Shown: in pieces, positions 8,847-19,061 of the stretch
Layout: each line of letters starts with the position of its first letter
How positions within the stretch are numbered: the first letter of the stretch is position 1
Assembly: GCF_029589495.1 (NCBI RefSeq)
Contig: NZ_JAAIVF010000002.1
Coordinates: forward strand, 496,001 to 560,000
Length of the DNA: 64,000 bases
Origin: Speluncibacter jeojiensis
GTDB lineage: Bacteria; Actinomycetota; Actinomycetes; Mycobacteriales; Mycobacteriaceae
Direction: 5' to 3'
Program-made: the position numbers and the translations under genes
The notes under the pieces: generated by a model
Databases searched by the model: none
What the model saw: the letters and a program-made list of their open reading frames with translations, nothing else
What the model was told of the DNA's origin: nothing

Positions 8847-8930
8847 GTGACCTCACACAGCCTGCGTGCACCTCGCACCGGCCCGGGCTCATGCGAAGTG
8901 CTCGCGGCCTGTGTGAAGTGCGAGGTGGCG
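8847..8930. repeat. Four-box palindromic intergenic repeat, copy B
   Basis: About 84 bp with boxes ACCTCACAC, GTGCACCTCGCAC, ATGCGAAGTG and GTGTGAAGTGCGAGGTGG, in the same order as copy A. It lies between the convergent SDR gene and the acidic hypothetical gene. Confidence 0.75.
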
Positions 8931-8993
8931 GCGGGGGGCGGAGTGGGCGGCGGGGGCGGCTGCGAAGCGCGGGGCTGACGCGCCGGCCCGCGC

Positions 8994-10190
8994 CTACTCC
9001 GCGGACAGCGCGTCAGCGGCGGCGACCAGCCCCCAGTGCACGGCGGGCTTGACCGGCTCGGGCACCGTGTAGGTCTCGCCGATGCGGACGAAGCCCTGGT
9101 CCTCGAGGTCGAGCATGGTCTCCTTGACCAGCGCGACCGTCTCCTCGAACGCGCGGCGCTCGTCGTCCGACAGGTCGGCGAGCGCTTCGCCGTCGACGAA
9201 GCCGACCTCGGCCGGGTCGTCGGTGAACGCGGCCGCGACCAGCGCCATCGCCAGGTCGTCGGCCTCCTGGTACGGATGGCCGTCGTCGTCGGCGGGAGGC
9301 AGCATCGTCTCGGCGAACACCCGCGCCGCCACCGCGCGCAGCAACTCCAGCCGCGCCCCCGGGTCCTGGCCCGACCACGCGTCGGCGCCGGTGCCCCGCG
9401 TGACGGTGCCGTCGGCCACCGCGACCAGTTCGGCGTCCTCGGCGACCGACCACAGCAGGTCGAACTCGGACACCTCGGCGACCGACTGGGCGAGGGTGTC
9501 CACATCGCCGGCCTCCCCCGATTCGACGGCGACGCCCAGCTCACGGGTGACCTCGAGCAACTCCTGCTGCCCGAGCGTGCCCTCCCCGGTCACCGGACGC
9601 CCGGTGCCGATCCATGTCAGCAACGTGTCGAGTTGGAGCACCACCGGCAGCCCGGCGAGCGCCGCCAACTCGGCCTGCTGTTCCACCTCCGGAACGTCCA
9701 GCGCATCCAGGTCGATCAGGCCGGAGTCCGGTTCCAGGTACTCGTCGATGGTCTCCGCGCACACCAGGTAGGACTGCTCGGTGCCTGTCCACCGGCCGGT
9801 CTCGAAAAGGAACCCGAGCAACAGCCCCAGCGGGGCGAACACGTCGCCCAGCACCTCGGCCGGGTCCTCGTAGCCGAGCTGTTCCTCGTCTCCGCCCAGC
9901 GGAACGGCCGCGAGAACCGAATCGAGATCTGCTGCCTTCCAGGCGGTTTCGTCGAATCTGGGATCTGCCGACCGCATCACCCGCAGCCCGTCGAGCGCGC
10001 CCTCGACGGCGAGGTCCTCGTGGCCGTCCAGCTCTGCCTCGGCGCGAAGCCAGTCCCGGAACGGCCCCAGCACATTCGCGAACTCGGGTTCGCGCACCGC
10101 GACGGACGACCGTCCGCGCTCGCGTCGTCGGCTCCCCCGCGGCGCATTGGTCTTGGCCTTGGCGACGTGCTTCTTCCTGCCCACTTCCAT
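8994..10190 (-). CDS. Conserved hypothetical acidic protein
   Basis: About 398 residues, unrecognised. It has a short Lys/Arg-rich N-terminus (GRKKHVAKAK...GSRRRERGR) followed by a strongly acidic, Leu/Ala/Glu-rich helical body with no signal peptide, membrane span or catalytic motif I can name. ATG 10190 sits only one base after GGAGGGA; the GTG at 10184 has better spacing and may be the real start. It is divergent from the YCII/ECF sigma pair and convergent with the SDR. Strand-specific codon bias along its length supports a real gene. Confidence 0.6.
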   Translation of the reverse strand: MEVGRKKHVAKAKTNAPRGSRRRERGRSSVAVREPEFANVLGPFRDWLRAEAELDGHEDLAVEGALDGLRVMRSADPRFDETAWKAADLDSVLAAVPLGGDEEQLGYEDPAEVLGDVFAPLGLLLGFLFETGRWTGTEQSYLVCAETIDEYLEPDSGLIDLDALDVPEVEQQAELAALAGLPVVLQLDTLLTWIGTGRPVTGEGTLGQQELLEVTRELGVAVESGEAGDVDTLAQSVAEVSEFDLLWSVAEDAELVAVADGTVTRGTGADAWSGQDPGARLELLRAVAARVFAETMLPPADDDGHPYQEADDLAMALVAAAFTDDPAEVGFVDGEALADLSDDERRAFEETVALVKETMLDLEDQGFVRIGETYTVPEPVKPAVHWGLVAAADALSAE

Positions 10191-10384
10191 TCCCTCCGCC
10201 GCGGGTGCTGTCGGTAAAATCAAGTCTCCCCCATCGGGGTCGCCCCGCGCCCGAAGTTCCCCAGCCCCGTCGCCACCGCACAGATTCGCACCGATTCTTC
10301 ACCAACTGTCGATTTCCGCCGGGCTCGCACGTCGAGTAATCGAGCGGCCCGGACAGCGGGCCCCGAGACGAAGGGATGATCGTC

Positions 10385-10737
10385 ATGTCGCAGTACCTGA
10401 TCCTCTTGTACGAGGACGAGAACCAGTACGCCAACGCCGACCGGCAGCAGTCGGACCAGATCCTGCAGGACCACGTGACATTCCAGGGCAAGCACGGCGC
10501 GTCGGTGCTCGGTGGCAATGCGCTGCAACCCACCGCCACCGCGACCTCGCTGCGCGGGACCGACGGCAGCGGCGACCTGACCGTCACCGACGGCGCGTTC
10601 GCCGAGACCAAGGAGGCACTCGGCGGCTACTACCTGGTCGAGGCCCCGACCTGGACGCCGCGCTGGCCATCGCCAGGGACGTGCCGTGCCCGTTCGGCGG
10701 CGTCGAGGTGCGCCCCATCCGGGTCTTCGAGAAGTAG
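10385..10737 (+). pseudogene. YCII/DGPF-family protein with a frameshift
   Basis: The first frame starts at ATG 10385 (MSQYLILLYEDENQYA) after GAAGGG and reads through the typical YCII segment GAFAETKEALGGYYLVEA. There the match ends. The expected continuation (PDLDAALAIARDVPCPFGG...VEVRPIRVFEK) is present in another frame and stops at 10737. Restoring one base in the C-run around 10643-10650 joins both parts into a protein of about 118 residues. YCII proteins are the standard genomic partners of ECF42-type sigma factors, which is the gene 11 bp downstream. A sequencing error, a recent mutation or ribosomal slippage would look the same here. Confidence 0.75.
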
Positions 10738-10748
10738 CCTCGCCCACG

Positions 10749-11987
10749 ATGTCGACGATCGTCCCGGACCCGGCCGTCACCGCCGCGGTCGCGCAGGCCC
10801 ACCGCGAGGAATGGGCGTTCGTGCTCGCCGCGACCGTGCGGCTGGTCCGGGACATCGACCTGGCCGAGGAATGCGTGCAGGACGCCTATGCGCAGGCGCT
10901 GACCACCTGGCCGCGCGACGGCATCCCGCGCCGGCCGGGCGCCTGGCTGACCACCGCGGCCCGCCACCGCGGGCTCGACGCGCTGCGCCGCGGCGCGACC
11001 CAGCGGGCGAAGCTGCCGCTGCTGATCGATCCGGAACCTGAGCCGACAGCACGGGACGAGGTGCCCGACGACCGGCTGCGGTTGATCTTCACCTGCTGTC
11101 ACCCTGCGCTGTCGGTGGAGGCGCGGGTGGCGTTGACGCTGCGGCTGCTGTGCGGGCTGACCACCGTCGAGGTCGCAAGGGCGTTCCTGGTGAGCGAGTC
11201 GACCATGGCGGCGCGGATCACCCGCGCGAAGAAGAAGATCGCCGCGGCGCGTATCCCCTACCGGGTGCCGCCGCTGGCCGAACTGCCCGACCGTCTCGAT
11301 GCGGTGCTCGCGGTCGTGCACCTGCTGTTCACGACCGGCCACACCGCGCCGACAGGGGAGGCGCTGATCCGCCGGGACCTCGTCGAGCGCGCGATGGACC
11401 TGGCCCGCATGCTGCACACGCTGCTGCCCCGCGACTCGAACGTGACCGGCCTGCTCGCGCTGATCCTGCTCACCGATGCCCGCCGCGATGCCCGGACCGC
11501 ACCCGACGGGAGTCTGCTGCTGCTGGCAGACCAGGACCGCGCCGACTGGGACCACTCGGCGATCGCGGAGGGGACCGCGCTGGTCCGCGAGGCGCTGCAC
11601 CACCGCCCGCCCGGCCGGTATGCGCTGATGGCGGCGATCGCGGCCGTGCACGACGAGGCGCCGACGTGGTCGCAGACCGACTGGGCCGAGATCGCCGGGC
11701 TCTACGACCTGCTGGTGCAGGTGTGGCCGTCGCCGATCGTCGCGCTGAACCGGGCGGTCGCCGTCGGCGAGGCGCACGGCCCCGGGCGGGGCCTCACCGA
11801 GCTCGACGCGCTGGCCGGCGAGCCCACGCTCGCGACCTATCACTACCTCGCCGCCGCCCGTGCCGACTTCCTGCGCCGGCTCGGCCGCACCGATGAGGCG
11901 CGGCTGGCCTATCAGGAGGCACTGCTGCTGGCGGGCAATGCGGTCGAGCGCGAGTTCCTGGCCGGCCGGCTCGACCAGCTGGGCTGA
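10749..11987 (+). CDS. ECF sigma factor with long C-terminal domain (ECF42 type)
   Basis: A 412-residue extracytoplasmic-function sigma factor. Region 2 covers about residues 10-85 (RLVRDIDLAEECVQDAYAQAL) and region 4 about 110-170 (GLTTVEVARAFLVSESTMAARITRAKKKI). A helical, TPR-like C-terminal extension of about 230 residues, including LYDLLVQVWPSPIVALNRAVAVG, is typical of ECF42. Such factors have no membrane anti-sigma; a YCII protein is the usual partner, and one precedes this gene with a frameshift. ATG 10749 leaves an 11-bp gap. It is convergent with the L,D-transpeptidase, with 11 bp between stops. Confidence 0.88.
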   Translation: MSTIVPDPAVTAAVAQAHREEWAFVLAATVRLVRDIDLAEECVQDAYAQALTTWPRDGIPRRPGAWLTTAARHRGLDALRRGATQRAKLPLLIDPEPEPTARDEVPDDRLRLIFTCCHPALSVEARVALTLRLLCGLTTVEVARAFLVSESTMAARITRAKKKIAAARIPYRVPPLAELPDRLDAVLAVVHLLFTTGHTAPTGEALIRRDLVERAMDLARMLHTLLPRDSNVTGLLALILLTDARRDARTAPDGSLLLLADQDRADWDHSAIAEGTALVREALHHRPPGRYALMAAIAAVHDEAPTWSQTDWAEIAGLYDLLVQVWPSPIVALNRAVAVGEAHGPGRGLTELDALAGEPTLATYHYLAAARADFLRRLGRTDEARLAYQEALLLAGNAVEREFLAGRLDQLG

Positions 11988-11998
11988 ACCCCGGACCG

Positions 11999-13240
11999 TC
12001 AGGCGTGCAGGGCGCTGCCCGCGGCCCACTCGCTCCACGGCACCGACCAGTCGCCGTTCTGCCAGACCTCCAGCGCCGGGCCGCCGGTGTTCTTGACCTC
12101 GACGACGTCACCGGGCTGCGAGAAGTTGTAGAACCACTTCGCGTTGGTCGGGTTGAGGTTCAGGCAGCCGTGCGAGGTGTCGGTGTTGCCCTGCGCCCAC
12201 ACGGTGCTCTCCAGCTCGTGCAGGTAGATGCCGTCGGTGCTGATCCGGGTCGCCCAGTTGATCGACTCCTTGTAGCCGAGCCGGGAGTTGATCGGCAGGC
12301 CGAACGTCGACGAATCCATGATCACCGGGTTCGCCTTGTCCATCACCGTGTAGGTGCCGGGCTGCGTCCAGAAGTGGATGGTCTTGCCGCCGACGACCTC
12401 CTCGCCGCCCATGCCCATCGACGTCGGCATCGTGCGGGCGACCTGGCCGTTCTCGTAGACGGTGACCATCTTGGTGTCGTCGTCGGCGATCGAGACGTGC
12501 GAGTCGCCGATCTGGAAGGCGACGTGTTCGTCCTCCTGGCCGTACAGGCCGTCGCCGACCTTCTTGCCGTACAGCTTGGCGTCGACGGTGACCTTGGTGC
12601 CCGGCTGGTAGTAGTTCTGCGGGCGCCAGTGCGCGTTCTGGTTGTCGAGCCAGTACCACGAGCCCTGCACCGGCGGGTCGGTCTTGACCGTCAGCGTCTT
12701 CTCGGCAGCGGCCTTGTCGTCGATGGCCTCGTCGAAGTGCGCGACCACGACCGTCCCGACGCCGTAGGTTCCGCCGTCCGCGAGCGCCGCCCCACCGGTG
12801 GTGTTCAAGTACACCTTGGTCTGATTGCTTGGCTCGAGCGTCGCGAACGTGGTGCTCTTCGCGGTCGTCAGGCCCTTGCCGTCGATCGCGTTGACCGTCA
12901 GGTGGTAGGTCTTGCCGTAGCCGAGCGGCTCATCGGGCTTCCACGACGTGCGATCCGGGGTGGTGATGCCGGGGACCACCTTGCCGTCCGGGTTGGTGAG
13001 CGTCACCGAGGTCAGCGTGCCCTTGGCGACGTCGACGCGCACCTGGTCGAGCGGGTTGACCGGCTGGTCGTCGTTCGCGGGGGTGACCGTGACGACAGCC
13101 TCGCTCGCGGACTTGGTCGTGGTCTGCCCCGCGACCGCGTTGCCGGTGGTCTTGTCGGCGCCCCCGATCGTGCATCCCGCCACCACCAGGGTCGCCACCC
13201 CGGCGCTGATCAGCCCCAGTGACTTCTGCCAAGCCCGCAT
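11999..13240 (-). CDS. L,D-transpeptidase lipoprotein (LdtMt2-like)
   Basis: A 413-residue cell-wall enzyme that forms 3-3 peptidoglycan cross-links. The N-terminal signal ends in the lipobox VVAGC, giving a lipidated Cys23. Two Ig-like modules (about 45-140 and 141-250) precede the YkuD catalytic domain (about 255-385). Catalytic residues lie in YLHE (His341) and SHGCLN (His357, Cys359). The order Ig-Ig-YkuD and the segment PTNAKWFYNFSQPGDVVEV match LdtMt2. ATG 13240 starts directly at the signal peptide. Two inverted repeats lie about 95-130 bp upstream. Confidence 0.92.
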   Translation of the reverse strand: MRAWQKSLGLISAGVATLVVAGCTIGGADKTTGNAVAGQTTTKSASEAVVTVTPANDDQPVNPLDQVRVDVAKGTLTSVTLTNPDGKVVPGITTPDRTSWKPDEPLGYGKTYHLTVNAIDGKGLTTAKSTTFATLEPSNQTKVYLNTTGGAALADGGTYGVGTVVVAHFDEAIDDKAAAEKTLTVKTDPPVQGSWYWLDNQNAHWRPQNYYQPGTKVTVDAKLYGKKVGDGLYGQEDEHVAFQIGDSHVSIADDDTKMVTVYENGQVARTMPTSMGMGGEEVVGGKTIHFWTQPGTYTVMDKANPVIMDSSTFGLPINSRLGYKESINWATRISTDGIYLHELESTVWAQGNTDTSHGCLNLNPTNAKWFYNFSQPGDVVEVKNTGGPALEVWQNGDWSVPWSEWAAGSALHA

Positions 13241-13333
13241 CCGCCCCGTACCTCTCGAATCGATCGTTTCGATGAACACCATCGTTCCGGTGCCATGGTC
13301 TGTTTCGGACGGCTCACCGGACGACGCCGGCCG

Positions 13334-13374
13334 ATGCCGGCATGCACCGACCACCACAATGCCGAACCGGCATT
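13334..13374. promoter_or_regulatory. Two related inverted repeats upstream of the L,D-transpeptidase gene
   Basis: ATGCCGGCAT at 13334-13343 is a perfect palindrome. AATGCCG-AAC-CGGCATT at 13358-13374 repeats the same arms around a 3-base spacer. Both lie in the 223-bp gap between aspC and the transpeptidase gene. They could be operator half-sites or a small hairpin; nothing shows which. Confidence 0.35.
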
Positions 13375-13463
13375 ACAGGCTGGTCACAGCGCTACGACAG
13401 GTCAGGCATCCACGCCGTTCCCGTGACAGGAATCACGTCCCGATCACCCCTCGCGGGGCGCGG

Positions 13464-14753
<1,290 letters not shown>

Positions 14754-14795
14754 TCACAGGCAAATCGAGGGTGGGCGCAGGGAGGTGAAGACATA

Positions 14796-14887
14796 AGGGG
14801 ACCCCGCGCACCCGCCAGAGCCCGTTGACCCTTGCTGCCTTCCGGCCCTGGGGGAGTTCACAGGATGGACGCCGCGCGGGGTCCGTG
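14796..14887 (-). ncRNA. ffs: Signal recognition particle RNA (4.5S type)
   Basis: On the minus strand the RNA carries the conserved SRP apical loop region GGCCGGAAGGCAGCAAGGGT. The ends pair through GGACCCCGCG (14799-14808 with 14875-14884), giving a single hairpin of about 90 nt of the short bacterial type. Exact ends are estimated from the closing stem. The RNA pairs with Ffh to target nascent membrane proteins. Confidence 0.9.
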
Positions 14888-15010
14888 GTCGAGTGTACCG
14901 GGACCCGCGGACTGCGCACGACTCGGTGCCCCTCCGTCGCCGCTCGGGATGTCGGATGCCCCGTCGAGGCGGCCCGGCCGCGGGTTCGACGGACGGTAGG
15001 GTGCCTTCGC

Positions 15011-15775
15011 GTGATCTCCGGCGCCTCCGTTCCCCTGCTCGCCGTGCTGGCGCTGCTCGGGCTGCTCGGCGGCATCGGCATCACCGCGCTCGGGCCGGGC
15101 GGCGTGCTGCCGACCATCGGCCTGTTCGCGCTCACCGACCTGTCGGCCTCCGCCGTCGCCGGCACCGCGATCGTCACGCACATCGCGACCGGCGCGCTGG
15201 GCACCCTCGCGTACACGCGCTCCGGTCAGCTGCGCCAACCGCACACCCGGCGAACCGCGCTCGTCTTGGCGGGTGCCGCGGTGGTCGGAACGCCGATCGG
15301 CGTGGTGGTCAACACACTGGTCTCGAAGCACGTATTCGGGATCATCCTCGCGGTCATCGTCGGCGGGGTCGCGCTGCTGCTCTGGTATCGCGAGACTCGC
15401 GCGCCCAGTGCAGGACGGCACCCGCATGTCGCGGTCGTCGCGGGTCTCGGGTTCGCCGTCGCGGTCCTGAGCGGGATCGTCGGCATCGGCGGGCCGATGC
15501 TCACCGTTCCGTTGCTGATCGCGTGCGGGGTGCCGGTGCTCGAATCCCTCGCGGCCGCCCAGGCGCAGTCGATCGTGATCGCCACCGTCGGCACGATCGG
15601 CTACGCCGCGCACGGCACGATCGACTGGGCCCTCGCCGCGATCGTCGGCATCCCGGAACTCGCCGGCGTGATCGTCGGCTGGAAGATCGCGCACGCCCTG
15701 CCGACCCGCACGCTGAAATATGCGTTGATCGTCGCGCTGCTGGCGCTCGCGCCCTACCTCGCGCTGTCCGCGTGA
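15011..15775 (+). CDS. TauE/SafE-family membrane permease
   Basis: A 254-residue integral membrane protein with about eight hydrophobic segments in two related halves. The repeated G-G signatures GGIGITALGPGGVLPT near the start and SGIVGIGGPMLTVPLL in the middle are the TauE/SafE duplication. Members export sulfite, sulfonates or related small anions. GTG 15011 was chosen because the sequence upstream overlaps the SRP RNA region and is not hydrophobic. No sulfur gene adjoins it, so the substrate is open. Confidence 0.8.
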   Translation: MISGASVPLLAVLALLGLLGGIGITALGPGGVLPTIGLFALTDLSASAVAGTAIVTHIATGALGTLAYTRSGQLRQPHTRRTALVLAGAAVVGTPIGVVVNTLVSKHVFGIILAVIVGGVALLLWYRETRAPSAGRHPHVAVVAGLGFAVAVLSGIVGIGGPMLTVPLLIACGVPVLESLAAAQAQSIVIATVGTIGYAAHGTIDWALAAIVGIPELAGVIVGWKIAHALPTRTLKYALIVALLALAPYLALSA

Positions 15776-15844
15776 CGCGGCGGTCTCACCGGTCGCCCCG
15801 AGGCGATGTGCATCCGTGCCGGATCACCCGGTATGCTCGCCAGC

Positions 15845-15929
15845 GGAGGATTCGCCTAGTGGCCTATGGCGCTCGCCTGGAACGCGGGTTGGGTTAACGC
15901 CCTCAGGGGTTCAAATCCCCTATCCTCCG
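15845..15929 (+). tRNA. tRNA-Ser (anticodon GGA)
   Basis: An 85-nt class II tRNA. The acceptor stem GGAGGAT pairs with ATCCTCC and the discriminator is G. The anticodon stem-loop is CTCGC-CTGGAAC-GCGGG with anticodon GGA. The long variable arm (GTTGGGTTAACGCCC) and the GGTTCAAATCC T-loop fit serine. Confidence 0.95.
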
Positions 15930-15933
15930 CGCT

Positions 15934-15969
15934 GAGAATGGCCCGGACCGCACGGTCCGGGCCATTCTC
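15934..15969. terminator. Bidirectional hairpin terminator
   Basis: A perfect 17-bp stem, GAGAATGGCCCGGACCG with its complement, around a 2-base centre. It starts 4 bases after tRNA-Ser(GGA) and ends 10 bases before the stop of the convergent rhomboid gene, so it can serve both. Confidence 0.8.
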
Positions 15970-15978
15970 GTCGGTATC

Positions 15979-16719
15979 TCAGGCGGTGCGCTCGTGACCG
16001 ACGGAACGCCGACGCAACCGGCCGATCCAGTCCCGCGCGGTGACCATCGGATCCCACGTGCCCGCGCGCGACCCGATCAGCGGGTAGCAGGCCAGCCCGA
16101 TCAGCACCGCGGTGAAGTGACCGAGATCTGTGAAGTTGCGGTCCTCCACCAGCGGGATCACGACCACGAGGAAGACACCGGCCAGATAGATCCAGCGCCA
16201 CGGCCGCGCGATCCGATACGTCAGGATGCCGACGATCCCCATCAGCCCGTAGCTGACCCCGACGTCGAGCGTGAAGATCGCCCGGTGCGGCGCGTCGTCG
16301 TGCTGGATGGCCCAGTAGAGGACGCCCTCGCTGATGTAGGTGGCGCCGACGTGCGCGATCACCACCACCGCGAGCCAGCGCAGCGTGCCCAGCCACCGCT
16401 CGGCCGGCACGTGGAAGATGTTGTAGATCACCAGGTACGACAGCCACCCGCCGCCCTCGAGCCAAAAGGCACTCAGGACGAGCACCCGCAGCGGATCCTG
16501 GGCCAGGTGATGCAGGTTGGTCGACCGGGCACCGAGGATGTGGTGCTGCACGTGCTCCGGCAGATGCCGCAGCGTCAACGTCGTGGCCAGCAGTATCGCC
16601 AGCCAGATGAAAGTGCCCGGCGCGCGGCGGACGTAGTGCCACAGCGCCGGACCCCACACCACCGGAGCCCACCACCGTCCGGGAGCTCTCCTCGCGGGTT
16701 CCGTCACGTCCACGATCAT
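15979..16719 (-). CDS. Rhomboid-family intramembrane serine protease
   Basis: A 246-residue polytopic membrane protein. The catalytic pair of rhomboids is visible: GVSYG (Ser156, matching GxSxG) and His201 in DLGHFTAVLIG, on separate transmembrane segments. It lacks a typical leading RxxN segment, so it belongs to an actinobacterial rhomboid-like subgroup. Members cleave transmembrane helices; the substrate is unknown. The start at ATG 16719 is 46 bp from the divergent gluQ start, so they share a very short promoter region. Confidence 0.75.
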   Translation of the reverse strand: MIVDVTEPARRAPGRWWAPVVWGPALWHYVRRAPGTFIWLAILLATTLTLRHLPEHVQHHILGARSTNLHHLAQDPLRVLVLSAFWLEGGGWLSYLVIYNIFHVPAERWLGTLRWLAVVVIAHVGATYISEGVLYWAIQHDDAPHRAIFTLDVGVSYGLMGIVGILTYRIARPWRWIYLAGVFLVVVIPLVEDRNFTDLGHFTAVLIGLACYPLIGSRAGTWDPMVTARDWIGRLRRRSVGHERTA

Positions 16720-16765
16720 TCACCGCCTTCGTGAACGATGACTGTGTATCTGCGACGATGCCCCC

Positions 16766-17713
16766 ATGAATGCGGGACGATTCGCGCCGAGCCCGTCCGG
16801 CGACCTGCACATCGGCAATCTGCGCACCGCGGTGCTGGCGTGGCTGTTCTCGCGGTCGACCGGCCGCGGGTTCCTGCTGCGCGTCGAGGATCTCGACCGG
16901 GCGCGCACCGGCGCCGAGGCCCGCCAGCTCGCCGACCTTGCGGCACTGGGCCTGGATTGGGACGGGCCGGTCGTGCACCAGTCGGCCCGGCTGGACCTCT
17001 ACGCCGAGGCGATCGACCGGCTGACCGCCGCGGGCCGCACCTACGAGTGCTTCTGCACCCGGCGCGAAATCCAGCAGGCCACCGAGGCCCCGCACGGGAT
17101 ACCCGGCGCCTATCCGGGAACCTGCCGGTCGCTGACCGCCGACGAGCGCGCCGAGCGGCAACGGTCCGGCCGGGCGCCTGCGCTGCGGCTGCGGTCCGAC
17201 GTCACCGAGTTCACCGTCCGCGACCTGTTGTGCGGCGACTTCACCGGTCCGGTCGACGACCTGGTGCTGCGCCGCGGCGACGGCGCGCCGGCCTACAACC
17301 TGGCGGTCGTCGTCGACGACGCGGCGCAGGGCGTCGACCAGGTGGTCCGCGGCGACGACCTGCTCGCGTCGTCGCCCCGCCAGGGCTACCTCGCCACGTT
17401 GCTCGGCCTGCCGGTGCCGACGTACGCGCACGTGCCGTTGGCGCTCAATGAGCAGGGGCAGCGCCTGGCCAAACGCGACGGCGCGGTCACGCTGGCCGAT
17501 CTCGCGGCGCTGGGGCATTCGCCGTCGGACGTACTCGCGACGATCGCGCGGTCGCTGGGGCTGGCCGGGCCGGGCGAGATGGTCATGCTCGCCGAGCTGC
17601 TCGCGCGGTTCGCCCCGGCGCGGCTGCCGCGCGAGCCGTGGGTGGTCCGGCCGGAACCGATCATGGCCGAACCACAAGGTATTTCGCCGGGCGAACAGTT
17701 GCGACATCGCTAG
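16766..17713 (+). CDS. gluQ: Glutamyl-queuosine tRNA(Asp) synthetase
   Basis: A 315-residue truncated glutamyl-tRNA synthetase paralog that attaches glutamate to the queuosine at position 34 of tRNA-Asp. It keeps the class I signatures: [17 protein letters not shown] (HIGH region) and RLAKRDGA (KMSKS equivalent). The zinc-region cysteines appear as CFC...YPGTC. It lacks the anticodon-binding C-terminal domain of GltX, as expected for GluQ-RS. A queuosine-precursor transporter and tgt lie within 6 kb, which supports a working queuosine pathway. Confidence 0.92.
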   Translation: MNAGRFAPSPSGDLHIGNLRTAVLAWLFSRSTGRGFLLRVEDLDRARTGAEARQLADLAALGLDWDGPVVHQSARLDLYAEAIDRLTAAGRTYECFCTRREIQQATEAPHGIPGAYPGTCRSLTADERAERQRSGRAPALRLRSDVTEFTVRDLLCGDFTGPVDDLVLRRGDGAPAYNLAVVVDDAAQGVDQVVRGDDLLASSPRQGYLATLLGLPVPTYAHVPLALNEQGQRLAKRDGAVTLADLAALGHSPSDVLATIARSLGLAGPGEMVMLAELLARFAPARLPREPWVVRPEPIMAEPQGISPGEQLRHR

Positions 17714-17814
17714 CACACGCTGGTCACAGGTCCTGCACAAACGGCCGATCCCCACGTAGGGTCGGGGCGGCAAAGTCCGCGTCACGCGGATCCGATTGAC
17801 ACAGAGGGGCCCGA

Positions 17815-18969
17815 ATGACAACCGGTGGAACTGACCCGAACGAGCACGGTCCGGGGGCGAACCCACCTGAGCGCGAGACCCCGCCGCCCGGCGGTGCCGC
17901 ACCGCGGCCCGGCAACTATCCGCCGCCGCCCGGTAACTACCCCCCGCCGGGCAATTACCCGCCGCCGCCCAATTACCCGCCGGCCCCGGGCAGCTACCCG
18001 CCCCCTCCTGGCCGCACGCCCCCGCCGCCCGGTAACTACCCGCCGCCCGGTGGCGCGCGGCCGCCGCAGCAGGGTGGCTATCCGCCGCCCGGCAGCATGC
18101 CGCCGCCCCCACCCGGCAATTACCCGCCTCCGGGGAGCATGCCGCCCCCGCCGCCCGGCAGCTACCCGCCTCCGGGTGGGCACATGCCTCCCCCGCCCGG
18201 TAATTACCCGCCTCCGGGGAGCATGCCCCCGCCGCCCGGTGGCTTCCCGCCGCCCGGATTCGGCGGTCCCGGCTACGGTGGCCCGGGCTACGGTGGCCCG
18301 GGCTACGGCCAGGGCATGCCGCCCGGCCGCCCGCAGCAGCTGAGCGTCGGCGACGCGATCTCGTACGGCTGGCGCAAGTTCAGCGGCAACGCCGGCGTGT
18401 GGATCGGCGTGATGGTGATCGCCGCGATCATCCAGGTGCTCATCGACTGGATCTTCGGGCTCAACCGCGGCGTATCCGGTTTCGGCGACTACTACAGCCC
18501 GATGCGGATCATCGGCACGCTGGTCGGTGCCGTGGTCGGCATCTTCATCCAGGCCGCGTTCGTGCACGGCGCGCTGCGCGAGACCGACGGCCACAAGCCG
18601 GACTTCGGGGCGTTCTTCCAGTTCCGCAACGTGGCCGCGATCGTCATCGCCAGCATCGTGGTCGGCATCGCCACCTGGATCGGCATGATGCTGTTCATCA
18701 TCCCGGGCCTGGTCGTGGTCTTCCTGACCTGGTGGACGATGCAGTTCGTGGTCGACCAGAACATGGATGCGATGACCGCGATCAAGTCGAGCTACCGGGT
18801 GATCTCGCAGAACGTCGGGACGCTGTTCCTGCTGGCGCTGGCGCTGGTCGGTATCAACATCATCGGTGCGCTGCTGTGCCTTGTCGGTCTGCTGGTGACC
18901 ATCCCGCTCACCATGATCGCCTCGACCTACGCGTACCGGGTGGCCTCCGGCCGACCGGTCGCCCCCTGA
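17815..18969 (+). CDS. Membrane protein with proline-rich repeat N-terminus
   Basis: A 384-residue protein. Residues 20-165 are low-complexity repeats of PPPGNYPPPG and PPPGSMPPPP type, ending in GGPGYGGPGYG. Residues about 175-384 hold four to five hydrophobic spans and resemble DUF975-like or glycerophosphodiester phosphodiesterase membrane domains (SVGDAISYGWRKFSGNAGVW). The repeat arm is probably cytoplasmic and may mediate scaffolding, which is inference. The repeats are encoded by near-identical GC-rich units and are likely to vary in number between strains. Confidence 0.7.
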   Translation: MTTGGTDPNEHGPGANPPERETPPPGGAAPRPGNYPPPPGNYPPPGNYPPPPNYPPAPGSYPPPPGRTPPPPGNYPPPGGARPPQQGGYPPPGSMPPPPPGNYPPPGSMPPPPPGSYPPPGGHMPPPPGNYPPPGSMPPPPGGFPPPGFGGPGYGGPGYGGPGYGQGMPPGRPQQLSVGDAISYGWRKFSGNAGVWIGVMVIAAIIQVLIDWIFGLNRGVSGFGDYYSPMRIIGTLVGAVVGIFIQAAFVHGALRETDGHKPDFGAFFQFRNVAAIVIASIVVGIATWIGMMLFIIPGLVVVFLTWWTMQFVVDQNMDAMTAIKSSYRVISQNVGTLFLLALALVGINIIGALLCLVGLLVTIPLTMIASTYAYRVASGRPVAP

Positions 18970-19061
18970 CCGACTCACCCTCGACGGCGCCGTCCGACCC
19001 CTGCGGTCGGGCGGCGCCGTCGTCTGTGCTGGGGCAATGCCTCACAGCACAAGATGCTTGG

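Noticed and set aside
17880-18330. Possible CRISPR or tandem-repeat array
   Set aside because: The repetition is in frame, encodes Pro/Gly/Asn/Tyr repeats of a membrane protein and has no constant spacer length.
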